This document shows positions 1 through 6,263 of a stretch of 9,972 bases of DNA, piece by piece. How positions within the stretch are numbered: the stretch's first letter is position 1; every line of letters begins with the position of its first letter. The notes under the pieces were generated by a model. The model saw nothing but the letters and a program-made list of their open reading frames with translations, was not told the DNA's origin and searched no databases. The position numbers and the translations under genes are program-made. This DNA is from Clostridia bacterium (GTDB taxonomy: Bacteria; Bacillota_A; Clostridia; Oscillospirales; CAG-272): positions 1 to 9,972 of the forward strand of contig JAFQPF010000263.1 of assembly GCA_017411885.1 (NCBI GenBank). The letters are read 5' to 3'.

Positions 1-279
1 GAAGCGGCTATCCTCAGAGCGGACGCAAAGAAGGAAGCGGCTATCAGAGAAGCCGAGGGTAAGGCGCAGGGTATTCTCGCTGTGCAGACAGCTATCGCCG
101 AGGGTATCAAGCGTATCAACGATGCCGCGCCCGGTGAGGGCTATCTTACAATAAAGGCTCTTGAAAGCTTTGAAAAGGCAGCCGACGGCCAGGCTACAAA
201 GATCATAATTCCCTCCGAGATACAGGGTATCGCGGGGCTTGCCGCAAGCCTTAAGGAAATCGCGGGCGACAAGAAATAA
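1..279 (+). CDS. SPFH/Band 7 (stomatin-like) protein, C-terminal fragment
   Basis: This is the C-terminal 92 residues of a gene that begins before the window; frame 1 is open from base 1 to the TAA at 277-279. The visible part starts with a charged, Ala/Glu/Lys-rich coiled-coil stretch (EAAILRADAKKEAAIREAEG), then a region with YLTIKALESFEKAADGQ and TKIIIPSEIQG. This is the usual ending of bacterial SPFH/stomatin proteins (QmcA/HflK/C superfamily), where the coiled coil drives oligomerisation and the tail packs into the membrane-bound cage. Family knowledge: such proteins scaffold lipid microdomains or control membrane proteases; the exact role here is unknown. A GTG at 82 is an internal valine codon, not a start. 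The next gene is convergent, with a hairpin between. The family call is firm; the subtype is not. Confidence 0.85.
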   Translation, partial: EAAILRADAKKEAAIREAEGKAQGILAVQTAIAEGIKRINDAAPGEGYLTIKALESFEKAADGQATKIIIPSEIQGIAGLAASLKEIAGDKK

Positions 280-293
280 TCAAGCGAAACAAA

Positions 294-327
294 AAATATC
301 CGTCACGGTTTACCGTGGCGGATATTT
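294..327 (-). terminator. Hairpin terminator, possibly bidirectional, overlapping the 3' end of the ABC ATPase gene
   Basis: A 15-bp stem (294-308 with 313-327, one G-U pair) closes a four-base loop TTTA. On the minus strand it is followed directly by a run of T (complement of the A-run at 291-296), giving a good intrinsic terminator for the iron-type ABC operon. For the plus-strand SPFH gene the downstream side is only moderately T-rich, so use in that direction is inference. The TAA stop of the ATPase (310-312) lies inside the loop, so the last five codons form one arm of the stem. Confidence 0.8.
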
Positions 328-1065
328 GTAATTATAGCCGTTTTCATTAAAGTCAAGCGATATTCCGAATACGCGGTCTATGATACCGCTGTTAAAGATC
401 TCCCCAGGTGTACCGAATGCCACGGCACAGCCTTTATCAAGCACGAGTATGTCGTCGGATATATTTAATGCAAGCACAAGGTCGTGCATTACCGATATCA
501 CGCATTTGCCCGAATCTGCAAGTGAGCGCAGCGTTTTTGAAAGCGCGATCTGATGAGAAATATCAAGATAGGTCGTTGGCTCGTCAAGCAGGATATGGTC
601 TGTGTCCTGCGCAAGCGCCATCGCTATGTATGCGGTCTGGCGCATACCGCCTGAGAGGGCGTACAACGGTGTGTCCGCAAGCTTTTCTATGCCGAGTGTT
701 TTCATCGCCTCATACGCGATTTTTCTGTCGCTTTCTCTGTACCTGCGGGGATATGCCAGATATGGAAATCTTCCGTGAAGCACCATCTGCGCGACTGTCA
801 TATCGGGTATACCCTTGGATTGTGAAAGATAAGATATACTTTTAGCTATTCCGCGCCTGTTTAATCCGGACAGGCTTTCATTATCCGCAAAGATGCTTCC
901 GCCTGTGCAGGGAATAAGTCCGGACATAACCTTGAATAGTGTGCTTTTCCCCGATCCGTTAGGCCCGATCACCGAAATCAGTCTTTTGTTTTCAAAGTGT
1001 GCCGAAATACCGTGAAGCACCCGGTATTTGCCGTATCCGGCACTTATATTTTCAAGTATTATCAC
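310..1065 (-). CDS. ABC transporter ATP-binding protein, FecE/FhuC/BtuD-like (iron complex, cobalamin or heme uptake)
   Basis: This 251-residue cytoplasmic ATPase should power the FecCD-type permease encoded just upstream. Visible motifs are Walker A GPNGSGKST (34-42), Q-loop Gln82, signature LSGGMRQ (137-143), Walker B ILLDEPT (158-164), D-loop YLD (166-168) and the switch His194 in VMHDL. Length and the run DEPTTYLDISHQ match the FecE/FhuC/BtuD subfamily. The signature has Met where Gln or Glu is usual, a tolerated variant. The start is GTG (1065-1063) preceded by AAGGAGG with an 8-base spacer; that ribosome binding site lies inside the permease gene, whose stop overlaps this gene by 14 bases, so coupling is likely. 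The C-terminus falls in a terminator hairpin. The substrate cannot be read from the ATPase. Confidence 0.93.
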   Translation of the reverse strand: MIILENISAGYGKYRVLHGISAHFENKRLISVIGPNGSGKSTLFKVMSGLIPCTGGSIFADNESLSGLNRRGIAKSISYLSQSKGIPDMTVAQMVLHGRFPYLAYPRRYRESDRKIAYEAMKTLGIEKLADTPLYALSGGMRQTAYIAMALAQDTDHILLDEPTTYLDISHQIALSKTLRSLADSGKCVISVMHDLVLALNISDDILVLDKGCAVAFGTPGEIFNSGIIDRVFGISLDFNENGYNYKYPPR

Positions 1066-2080
1066 GTGCGTGCCCTCCTTTCCCCTTGATGAGAATGAAT
1101 ATAAAGAAGGGAGCGCCTATAAAGGACATTATTATTCCCACGGGTATCTCATACGGTGAAAAAAGAGTCCTTGCCGCGGTGTCGCACAGGCACAAAAAGG
1201 CTGATCCGTAAAGCGCGCAAAGCTTTAAGAGATCGGCGTGATTGTTGACACCAATGCGCCTTAACGCGTGAGGAATTATAAGTCCTACAAAGGATAAAAG
1301 TCCCGAAAGGCTCACGGCACAGCCTGCCAAAAGCGCGGCTAAAAGCAAAAGAAGAGTGCGCATGAGGTTGACGTTCATTCCGAGTGCGCGCGCATCGTCC
1401 TGACCGAGAGTCAGTATGTCAAGCTCGTTTGTAAGTGAAAGAAGAAGCGCAAATCCCAAAGCTATAAGTAAGCCCGACGGCAAAAGCCTTGAATATGCGA
1501 CCGATGATATCTCACCGACTCTGAAATCGGCAGTCATAATTCCGACACCCGGCATAAATGTGATAAGTGCCTCTGTAATTGCCGAAAGAATGCTGTTTAC
1601 CGCAACACCGAGCAATATGACCGTGCCCTTTGACGCGCGCAGACGGCTTGCGCAGGTACTTACAATAATAACCGTGGCAAATGCACCTAAAAATGAAAAT
1701 AGGGATAATTGCCAGCCTCCGTAAAGACCGAGTGCGGTGCATATGGTTATCGCGAGTCCCGCGCCCGAGTTGACTCCTATTATGCTCGGGGAAGCAAGCT
1801 TGTTTGCAAGCACGCCTTGTATTACCGCGCCCGACACCGAGAGAGCCATTCCGCAAGCGAGAGCCGAAACTAATCTCGGCAAGCGCACGTATATAAGAAT
1901 TCGGCATATGGGAGAGTCAACGCCCTTTGCAAGCGCGCCCAAAAGCCCGCTTATGCTTATCCGTGTGCTTCCAAAGCAGAGCGCGAGTATTACCGATACA
2001 GCAAAAAGGAGGGAGCCTGTCAGATAAAGTGCGCGTATTCTGTTTTTATTCTTCGCAGAGTATATCAACGAGCCCTTCAT
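1052..2080 (-). CDS. FecCD-family ABC transporter permease (iron complex, cobalamin or heme uptake)
   Basis: A 342-residue polytopic membrane protein, the normal length for FecCD/BtuC permeases, which form a homodimer with about ten helices per subunit. After a short basic N-terminus the first membrane helix covers roughly residues 18-36. RLPR (66-69) and the block GAVIQGVLANKLASPSIIGV (84-103, followed by NSGAG) are the family's signature region. GLIIPHALRR (266-275) is the coupling-helix motif that contacts the ATPase. The ATG start at 2080 lies 35 bases inside the upstream binding-protein gene, with a modest AAGGTGG site upstream; no better in-frame start was seen. The 3' end overlaps the ATPase gene by 14 bases. 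It acts with the two neighbouring gene products; substrate class is inferred from the family only. Confidence 0.93.
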   Translation of the reverse strand: MKGSLIYSAKNKNRIRALYLTGSLLFAVSVILALCFGSTRISISGLLGALAKGVDSPICRILIYVRLPRLVSALACGMALSVSGAVIQGVLANKLASPSIIGVNSGAGLAITICTALGLYGGWQLSLFSFLGAFATVIIVSTCASRLRASKGTVILLGVAVNSILSAITEALITFMPGVGIMTADFRVGEISSVAYSRLLPSGLLIALGFALLLSLTNELDILTLGQDDARALGMNVNLMRTLLLLLAALLAGCAVSLSGLLSFVGLIIPHALRRIGVNNHADLLKLCALYGSAFLCLCDTAARTLFSPYEIPVGIIMSFIGAPFFIFILIKGKGGHARDNT

Positions 2081-2972
2081 AAGCTTCTGCCCACCTTGCG
2101 TTCGGCTTTATGTTATAAAGCCTTTTTTTCATAATGTGAAATCTGTTTTCCTTTATCGCTTCGAGCGAGCTCCACGCGGGACTTTCGGATATTATCCGAT
2201 TCATATTCTTAATAGCTGCCGCATCGTCTCCCATAGTGACCGCGAATATCCTGTAAGGTTCATATTCAAGGATGCTTTCGATGCTGAGTGATTCAAGAAG
2301 TGTGCTTTCACTGTCAGCGACGTTTACGCATCCGAGATCGTAAAGCATTTCGCCGAGCACCGTACCCTTACTGCCCTTGGCTTTGAGCGTACCCGATGAT
2401 GCCCTGAGCAGAAGTATTCTTTGCCCCTTGTCGCGAAGCCTTTGCTTTGCAAGCTCTATGCGATCTTGCAAGGCAAGCCCGTAGAGTGTATAGTTTTCCT
2501 TTTTCTGCGTGATGTCGGTGCATATGTCGAGCATTTTAAGGTAATCCTCAAAATTATCCACGTCAAAATATGCAACCGGAATGCCCATGTCGTTAAGCGC
2601 GTCGAGCATTTCCACATTTGAGCTTGTTGATGCGCTTGCGAGCACAAGCTCAGGCTCTGATGCCACGAGCATTTCAAGGCTCGGTGAGTGAGCACCCCCG
2701 AGGTTTACGGCGTTTATTTCAAGCCCGAAATCCTCCCAAGCCTCGTCTGCGGCGGCGCAAAGCTCTCCGCCTGCAAGCATCCATATGTCGGCAAAGCTTC
2801 CGATAAGCGCGGCAACGCGCTTCGGCTTTACGGCAATTTCAAGCTCTCGGCCGAGCGCGTCGGTAAATAAAACGCTTTCGACAGAAGCGGTGTTTATGCC
2901 GTCTCCCGCACAGGCACAGAGCGAAAATATTGTAATGAGCGCGCATAAAAGCGCGACGAGTTTAGTTTTCAA
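2046..2972 (-). CDS. ABC transporter substrate-binding lipoprotein, iron complex/cobalamin/heme class (PF01497-type)
   Basis: A 308-residue binding protein that should capture a metal complex outside the membrane and hand it to the FecCD permease. The N-terminus is a lipoprotein signal: Lys at 2 and 4, a hydrophobic stretch, then LCAC with the predicted lipidated Cys at 21 (Cys at -2 is unusual). The body follows the class III binding-protein pattern: KRVAALIGSFADIWMLAG near the N-lobe, LGGAHSPSLEMLVASEPELV, and the C-lobe ending in NIKPNARWAEAYEGLVDIL. The start is TTG at 2972-2970, fixed by a GAGGG site 8 bases upstream and an in-frame TAG just before it. It overlaps the end of the reductase gene by 11 bases and the permease by 35. 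Siderophore, heme, cobalamin or an oxyanion are all possible substrates; none is proven. Confidence 0.9.
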   Translation of the reverse strand: MKTKLVALLCALITIFSLCACAGDGINTASVESVLFTDALGRELEIAVKPKRVAALIGSFADIWMLAGGELCAAADEAWEDFGLEINAVNLGGAHSPSLEMLVASEPELVLASASTSSNVEMLDALNDMGIPVAYFDVDNFEDYLKMLDICTDITQKKENYTLYGLALQDRIELAKQRLRDKGQRILLLRASSGTLKAKGSKGTVLGEMLYDLGCVNVADSESTLLESLSIESILEYEPYRIFAVTMGDDAAAIKNMNRIISESPAWSSLEAIKENRFHIMKKRLYNIKPNARWAEAYEGLVDILCEE

Positions 2973-3891
2973 GAAGCTTGCCCTCTACGTATTCAAAGCC
3001 GAGTCTTTCGATCGTATCGGCAAATCTCTCTCCCTTGATGCCCTCATCCTTAAAGAGAAGTATTGCCTTTTCTATTACCGCCATGACCTCGTCCTCGCTT
3101 GTCAAAAGCCTTGAAAGAGGACGTGCCACCGCCGTTTTCTTGCCCCATCTTCCGCCAAGACATACCTTGTAGCCTTCGCGTGCGTTTTCGATAGCGCCGA
3201 AAGGACATTTGCCAAAGCATCTACCACAGTTGTTGCATATGTCACCGTTTATTTTAATGCGGCCGTTTTCAAGGCTCGCCGCCTTCATAGGGCAGGAGGC
3301 TTCAACAACGCAGGTGCTGCATCCGCGGCATTTTTCGCTGTTTATTTCAAATATTCTCTGACCGATCACGCCGATGTCGTTAAGCTCGGGCTTGACGCAG
3401 TTGTTGGGGCATCCGCCTACGGCGATCTTGAATTTGTGGGGAAGCACTACCGAGTGGTAGCCTGTGTAAAAATAGTTATGTATCCTTTCGCTGAGCGCGA
3501 AGGTGTCGATAAGCCCATATTGGCAGGTAGTGCCCTTGCAGGAAACTATCGGTCTTACCTTGGGGCCTGTGCCGCCGCATTCAAGTCCGTTTTCCCTTAA
3601 ATAAAGTATAAGAGAGGGAATGTTGTCGTAGCTTACCCCCTGGACCTCTATAGTCTGTCGGCTTGTCATCGCGACCTCGCCTGAACCGTAAAGATCGGCC
3701 GCGCTTGCGATGGCTCTTTGCTCGTCGGACGTGATCTTTCCGTTGCGGGTTATTACCCTCACGTTGAAAATATCGTCAAAGCGCTTGTCGCGTAAGCATC
3801 CGAGTCCCTTGACCTTGTTTATCTGCTCGCTTGTGAGCTTGCCGTTTTTCATCTCTATTCCGAGTTCTTCAAAAGCGGTTTTCTTATCCAT
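2962..3891 (-). CDS. Sulfite/nitrite reductase-type siroheme and [4Fe-4S] protein with inserted ferredoxin domain
   Basis: This 309-residue protein resembles the small, single-subunit assimilatory or AsrC-like sulfite reductases of anaerobes, which reduce sulfite (or nitrite) by six electrons. The N-terminal half (about 38-105) is the ferredoxin-like half domain with MTSRQTIEVQGV. The siroheme/[4Fe-4S] ligands are C118-x4-C123 and C161-x3-C165 (GGCPNNC). A two-cluster ferredoxin segment follows: C188-x2-C191-x2-C194-x5-C200-P and C219-x2-C222-x2-C225-x3-C229-P. The ATG at 3891 has AAAGGAAA upstream; the open frame continues to 3975, but that extension would lie across the promoter and is unlikely to be translated. 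It is the first gene of an overlapping operon with an ABC importer. Sulfite versus nitrite cannot be decided; biosynthetic rather than respiratory use is inferred. Confidence 0.88.
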   Translation of the reverse strand: MDKKTAFEELGIEMKNGKLTSEQINKVKGLGCLRDKRFDDIFNVRVITRNGKITSDEQRAIASAADLYGSGEVAMTSRQTIEVQGVSYDNIPSLILYLRENGLECGGTGPKVRPIVSCKGTTCQYGLIDTFALSERIHNYFYTGYHSVVLPHKFKIAVGGCPNNCVKPELNDIGVIGQRIFEINSEKCRGCSTCVVEASCPMKAASLENGRIKINGDICNNCGRCFGKCPFGAIENAREGYKVCLGGRWGKKTAVARPLSRLLTSEDEVMAVIEKAILLFKDEGIKGERFADTIERLGFEYVEGKLLEN

Positions 3892-3953
3892 ATTATTTCC
3901 TTTCGTGCCTTGTTTGAAGCAAAATAAAAGCGCGGGCTGTTGGTACGCGCCGA

Positions 3954-3969
3954 TATCATAGTTATGATA
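3954..3969. promoter_or_regulatory. Palindromic operator candidate, TATCATAGTTATGATA
   Basis: A perfect 7-2-7 inverted repeat (TATCATA, GT, TATGATA), with a further G/C match one base beyond each arm. It overlaps the -10 box and predicted start of the reductase-ABC operon, the position expected for a repressor site. It does not match a Fur, PerR, Zur or Rex consensus known to me closely enough to name the regulator. Binding is inference. Confidence 0.5.
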
Positions 3970-3992
3970 CCACAATAAGGCGCGCGTGTCAA
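3964..3992 (-). promoter_or_regulatory. Sigma-A-type promoter of the reductase-ABC operon
   Basis: On the minus strand a perfect TTGACA (3992-3987) is followed after 17 bases by TATCAT (3969-3964), with TTGTGG directly before it giving an extended -10 (TGTGn). Transcription would start near 3957, leaving a leader of about 65 bases before the ATG at 3891. A palindrome covers the -10 box and the start site. Confidence 0.75.
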
Positions 3993-4015
3993 CAACCCGC
4001 TTTGGAAAGGGAAGA

Positions 4016-5098
4016 TTATTTGTGTAGCTTTGATCTGTCGATCTTTATTCTGACCTGACCTAAATCTGTGTTTGCGGTCATAAGCCAATTATCTGTGTAT
4101 ATGCAATACCAATAGGTTACGAGAAGCTCGTCGTCGCTTACCCAGAAAACCGTAGAATTTGAGTAAACGCCCTTGGGATCGCTTCCGATATCGGTTATGT
4201 CGGTAAATGTATTCGCGCCGTCATAGGTAACCGCTATCGTAAGCGGAGTGCGCTTTCCGAAATGGTTAAAGTGCATATCGTATTCGGAGTTGTTCCATAT
4301 AACGAGCATAGCATCGCTGTTCGGGATCCTTGTGATATACGGAGAGGATTCGGGAGCGACGAGTCCTGTCGTCTGAGGCTTTGACCAGGTAACTCCGTCG
4401 TCAAAGGAATATGACTTGAACATAGAGCCGAGCTGTGTGCGTATCACCATAACGAGTGTTCCGTCCTTGTAAGGTGCTACGTAGCTTTCAAGGCATCCGC
4501 GCATAGGTAGCTGCGCGCCGTTATCGGAAAAGCTCCAGCTTAAGCCGTCGTCGTCCGAATAAAGCACCTTGGCAACGATGTTTTCCCCCGGCATACATCT
4601 CGGCCCGGTGAATACCATAACAGGGAGGATGAGTCGACCGCTGTCGCTTCTTATAACCGCGTGGCTTCCTACGCTTGCGCAGTTAAGCGAATCGGTGATG
4701 TTGCGTGCCTCTCCGAAGGTCCTGCCGTCATCCTCGGAAATTTTTATCATAATTGACGCCTTTACCTCTTTGCCCTCCCAGAAGCAAATGTTTTTGTGGT
4801 ATATGAGTGCAATTTTGCCATCCTTTGTCTTGAAAAGATTGGGAGCGTACACGTTTATGCAGTCTGAGTCGGATGCGATCTCGTATCTTTCACCCCATGT
4901 GTGACCGTTATCGTACGAGCGCATAGCCGAAATATTACAGGGAGCTTCATCGTTTGAGCCGCGCTCACTGCCCTCGAAATACTGCCAGACGAGCATTATC
5001 GCGCCGTCGTTGCATCTGATAGCGGCAGAATCAGAGTTTCTGGGGTTGGAATCGTCTGCTTTAAGTAAGCACTTTGAAGTGATTTCGGAAAAAATCAT
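4016..5098 (-). CDS. BNR-repeat (sialidase-like) beta-propeller protein, cytoplasmic
   Basis: A 360-residue protein of the sialidase/BNR superfamily (PF13088-like six-bladed propeller). Asp-box motifs S-x-D-x-G-x-[TS]-[WF] are seen at 61-68 (SYDNGHTW), 121-128 (SEDDGRTF), 181-188 (SDDDGLSW) and 231-238 (SFDDGVTW), with a degenerate copy at 291-298. The segments AAIRCNDGAIMLVW near the start and ESYVAPYKDGTLVMVIRTQLG before blade four follow the pattern of bacterial sialidase-family proteins and carry conserved-looking Arg28 and Arg220. There is no signal peptide or membrane segment, so it should be cytosolic, unlike secreted sialidases. The ATG at 5098 has AAGGAGA 7 bases upstream, 12 bases after the stop of the oxidoreductase gene. 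True sialidase activity is not shown; many members act on other glycosides or are uncharacterised. Confidence 0.82.
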   Translation of the reverse strand: MIFSEITSKCLLKADDSNPRNSDSAAIRCNDGAIMLVWQYFEGSERGSNDEAPCNISAMRSYDNGHTWGERYEIASDSDCINVYAPNLFKTKDGKIALIYHKNICFWEGKEVKASIMIKISEDDGRTFGEARNITDSLNCASVGSHAVIRSDSGRLILPVMVFTGPRCMPGENIVAKVLYSDDDGLSWSFSDNGAQLPMRGCLESYVAPYKDGTLVMVIRTQLGSMFKSYSFDDGVTWSKPQTTGLVAPESSPYITRIPNSDAMLVIWNNSEYDMHFNHFGKRTPLTIAVTYDGANTFTDITDIGSDPKGVYSNSTVFWVSDDELLVTYWYCIYTDNWLMTANTDLGQVRIKIDRSKLHK

Positions 5099-5110
5099 TT
5101 TGGTTTCTCC

Positions 5111-5989
5111 TTATATGTTTTCTGCTTCGTTAACTTTTTCTTCATTTCCGCTTTCAAGCGAGCGGACGATCGCGTTCATTACAAATACCGGTGCGATGAA
5201 ATCCTTGTAGCTTCCGCTTTGTTTTTCGCCGCAAAGTAGCTTGTAAAACTCATCAAATTCGGTGTGAAAGCAGGGATTGTCCGCAAGTGTAAGCTGTGAG
5301 CCGGTAATTTTCGTTTCACTGACTCTGAACGCACTGTATAAGGAGTATCCGTGCTCGATATATTCACCCGTTACGTCAAAGTCTTGGTATCTGAATACAA
5401 CGCTTATCTGCTTTCCCGCGGCATATGCTTTAACCGAGCGCGGATATTTTCCGAATATCGCGCCGACAATATCGCACAGATGCTGGGCGTAAAAGTAAAA
5501 GCCGCCGTAGGTGCTGTCGCTTGCAAGAGGTGCCGAAACAAATCCGCCGAGCGTTTTGCCGCCCTCTTCTGCGCGTGCTTCTTCGGCAAGGCGCATAACG
5601 AGAGGATCAAAGCGCAGTGAGGAACCACCTGTAACACGTACCCCCGACTCTTTGAGCAAGCGCGCAAGCTTGAGTACTTCATTCTCACTTATCGTGACCG
5701 GCTTGTCTATAAACATAGGAACGCCGCTTTTTATGTAGGGCAGGGCGTATTTGAGGTGATTGTCTCCATGGCGTGCGGTAACTACAACTCCGTCAACCCT
5801 GCCGACTGCTGTGTCATAGCTTTCCATGGTCTCAATGCCGTAGTTGCTTTTTATGCGTTCGCAGGGCTCTTTTTCATCGCTGTATACACCGATGACCTCA
5901 ACGTCCGAAAATTTGGCGTTGTTTTTTATTATGTCCAAAAATCCCTCGGCGTGCGAATTTTCGCATCCGAGAATAACGATTTTTTTCAT
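5111..5989 (-). CDS. Gfo/Idh/MocA-family NAD(P)-dependent oxidoreductase
   Basis: A 292-residue cytosolic dehydrogenase of the glucose-fructose oxidoreductase/inositol dehydrogenase family, shorter than the usual 330-400. The Rossmann nucleotide-binding loop reads ILGCENSHAEGF (6-17), where G-x-E-N-S-H replaces the classical GxGxxG; a minority branch of the family has this form. TARHGDNHLKYA (71-82) closes the nucleotide-binding domain, and IDKPVT (94-99) holds the catalytic-type Lys96, the equivalent of the EKP motif. In the C-terminal domain YAQHLCDI (167-174) gives the likely catalytic His170 and Asp173. The ATG at 5989 has GGGGAGG about 6 bases upstream. It is the first gene of a two-gene operon with the BNR protein, suggesting oxidation or epimerisation of a sugar or sugar acid; the substrate is unknown. 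Confidence 0.87.
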   Translation of the reverse strand: MKKIVILGCENSHAEGFLDIIKNNAKFSDVEVIGVYSDEKEPCERIKSNYGIETMESYDTAVGRVDGVVVTARHGDNHLKYALPYIKSGVPMFIDKPVTISENEVLKLARLLKESGVRVTGGSSLRFDPLVMRLAEEARAEEGGKTLGGFVSAPLASDSTYGGFYFYAQHLCDIVGAIFGKYPRSVKAYAAGKQISVVFRYQDFDVTGEYIEHGYSLYSAFRVSETKITGSQLTLADNPCFHTEFDEFYKLLCGEKQSGSYKDFIAPVFVMNAIVRSLESGNEEKVNEAENI

Positions 5990-6016
5990 TGTGTCCTCCC
6001 CGGTCCTTTTTTCTTA

Positions 6017-6045
6017 ATTCTACACTATTATTTCTGCAAAGTAAA
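6017..6045 (-). promoter_or_regulatory. Promoter candidate for the oxidoreductase-BNR operon
   Basis: On the minus strand TTTACT (6045-6040) and TAGAAT (6022-6017) are separated by 17 bases, matching sigma-A spacing with four and five consensus bases respectively. The start would fall near 6010, about 20 bases before the ATG at 5989. The -35 box abuts a TTGCAAAAA repeat that could be an operator. Confidence 0.55.
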
Positions 6046-6085
6046 TTGCAAAAAACACTTAATTTGCCCCGAAACATTGCAAAAA
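6045..6085. repeat. Direct repeats ATTGCAAAAA in the divergent control region
   Basis: ATTGCAAAAA occurs at 6045-6054 and again at 6076-6085, exactly 31 bases apart (about three helical turns). A related CTGCAAAG lies at 6034-6041 and an ATTGCAAA at 6230-6237. Regularly spaced copies on one face of the helix beside the oxidoreductase promoter suggest a regulator binding site, but A-rich DNA can produce such matches by chance. Confidence 0.35.
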
Positions 6086-6112
6086 GTACATACGGTGCTA
6101 AAACTTGAGTTT

Positions 6113-6138
6113 TTGACAGGCACCCTTTGCGGTATAAT
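6113..6138 (+). promoter_or_regulatory. Possible upstream promoter of fucO with short spacer
   Basis: Perfect TTGACA (6113-6118) and perfect TATAAT (6133-6138) are present, but only 14 bases apart, against an optimum of 17. Such a promoter would be weak unless a regulator distorts the DNA, or the -10 may be used with a poorer -35. It lies 61 bases before the better-spaced promoter. Confidence 0.35.
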
Positions 6139-6170
6139 GTTAAGAATGTGAAAATTTCCAAAACTTTGTC

Positions 6171-6199
6171 TTGATTTTGTCAAAGTCTTGTGGTATACT
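6171..6199 (+). promoter_or_regulatory. Main promoter candidate for fucO
   Basis: TTGATT (6171-6176) and TATACT (6194-6199) are 17 bases apart, and TTGTGG directly precedes the -10, giving an extended TGTGn element. The start would be near 6206. An ACTTTG/CAAAGT inverted repeat (6163-6168 and 6181-6186) flanks the -35 box and may be an operator. Confidence 0.7.
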
Positions 6200-6211
6200 G
6201 TAAAAGTAAAG

Positions 6212-6234
6212 GCAAAGCCGCATTGCGGCATTGC
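6212..6234 (+). other. Leader stem-loop near the 5' end of fucO mRNA
   Basis: GCCGC (6217-6221) pairs with GCGGC (6225-6229) around the loop ATT; beyond one A-A mismatch GCAA (6212-6215) pairs with TTGC (6231-6234). It begins about six bases after the predicted start of transcription, where a hairpin would protect the 5' end of the message. No T-run follows, so it is not a terminator. Confidence 0.5.
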
Positions 6235-6263
6235 AAATTTATAGTCAGAAAGGTGTAAAGATT

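Noticed and set aside
3892..3975. 28-residue N-terminal extension of the reductase frame
   Set aside because: It would start at or before the predicted transcription start and cross the palindrome; the ATG at 3891 has a good ribosome binding site and matches the family's start.
3976..4015. Terminator after the BNR gene
   Set aside because: Only a weak bulged pairing (CCCGCTTT with AAAGGG) and no T-run on the minus strand; some readthrough into the reductase operon is possible.
5756..6151. 131-codon plus-strand frame across the oxidoreductase start and intergenic region
   Set aside because: It is antisense to the oxidoreductase N-terminus, ends in the promoter region, and has no family resemblance.
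6147..6160. Rex-like site TGTGAAAATTTCCA upstream of fucO
   Set aside because: Only the inner GAAA/TTTC is symmetric; the outer half-sites do not match TTGTGAA...TTCACAA well enough.
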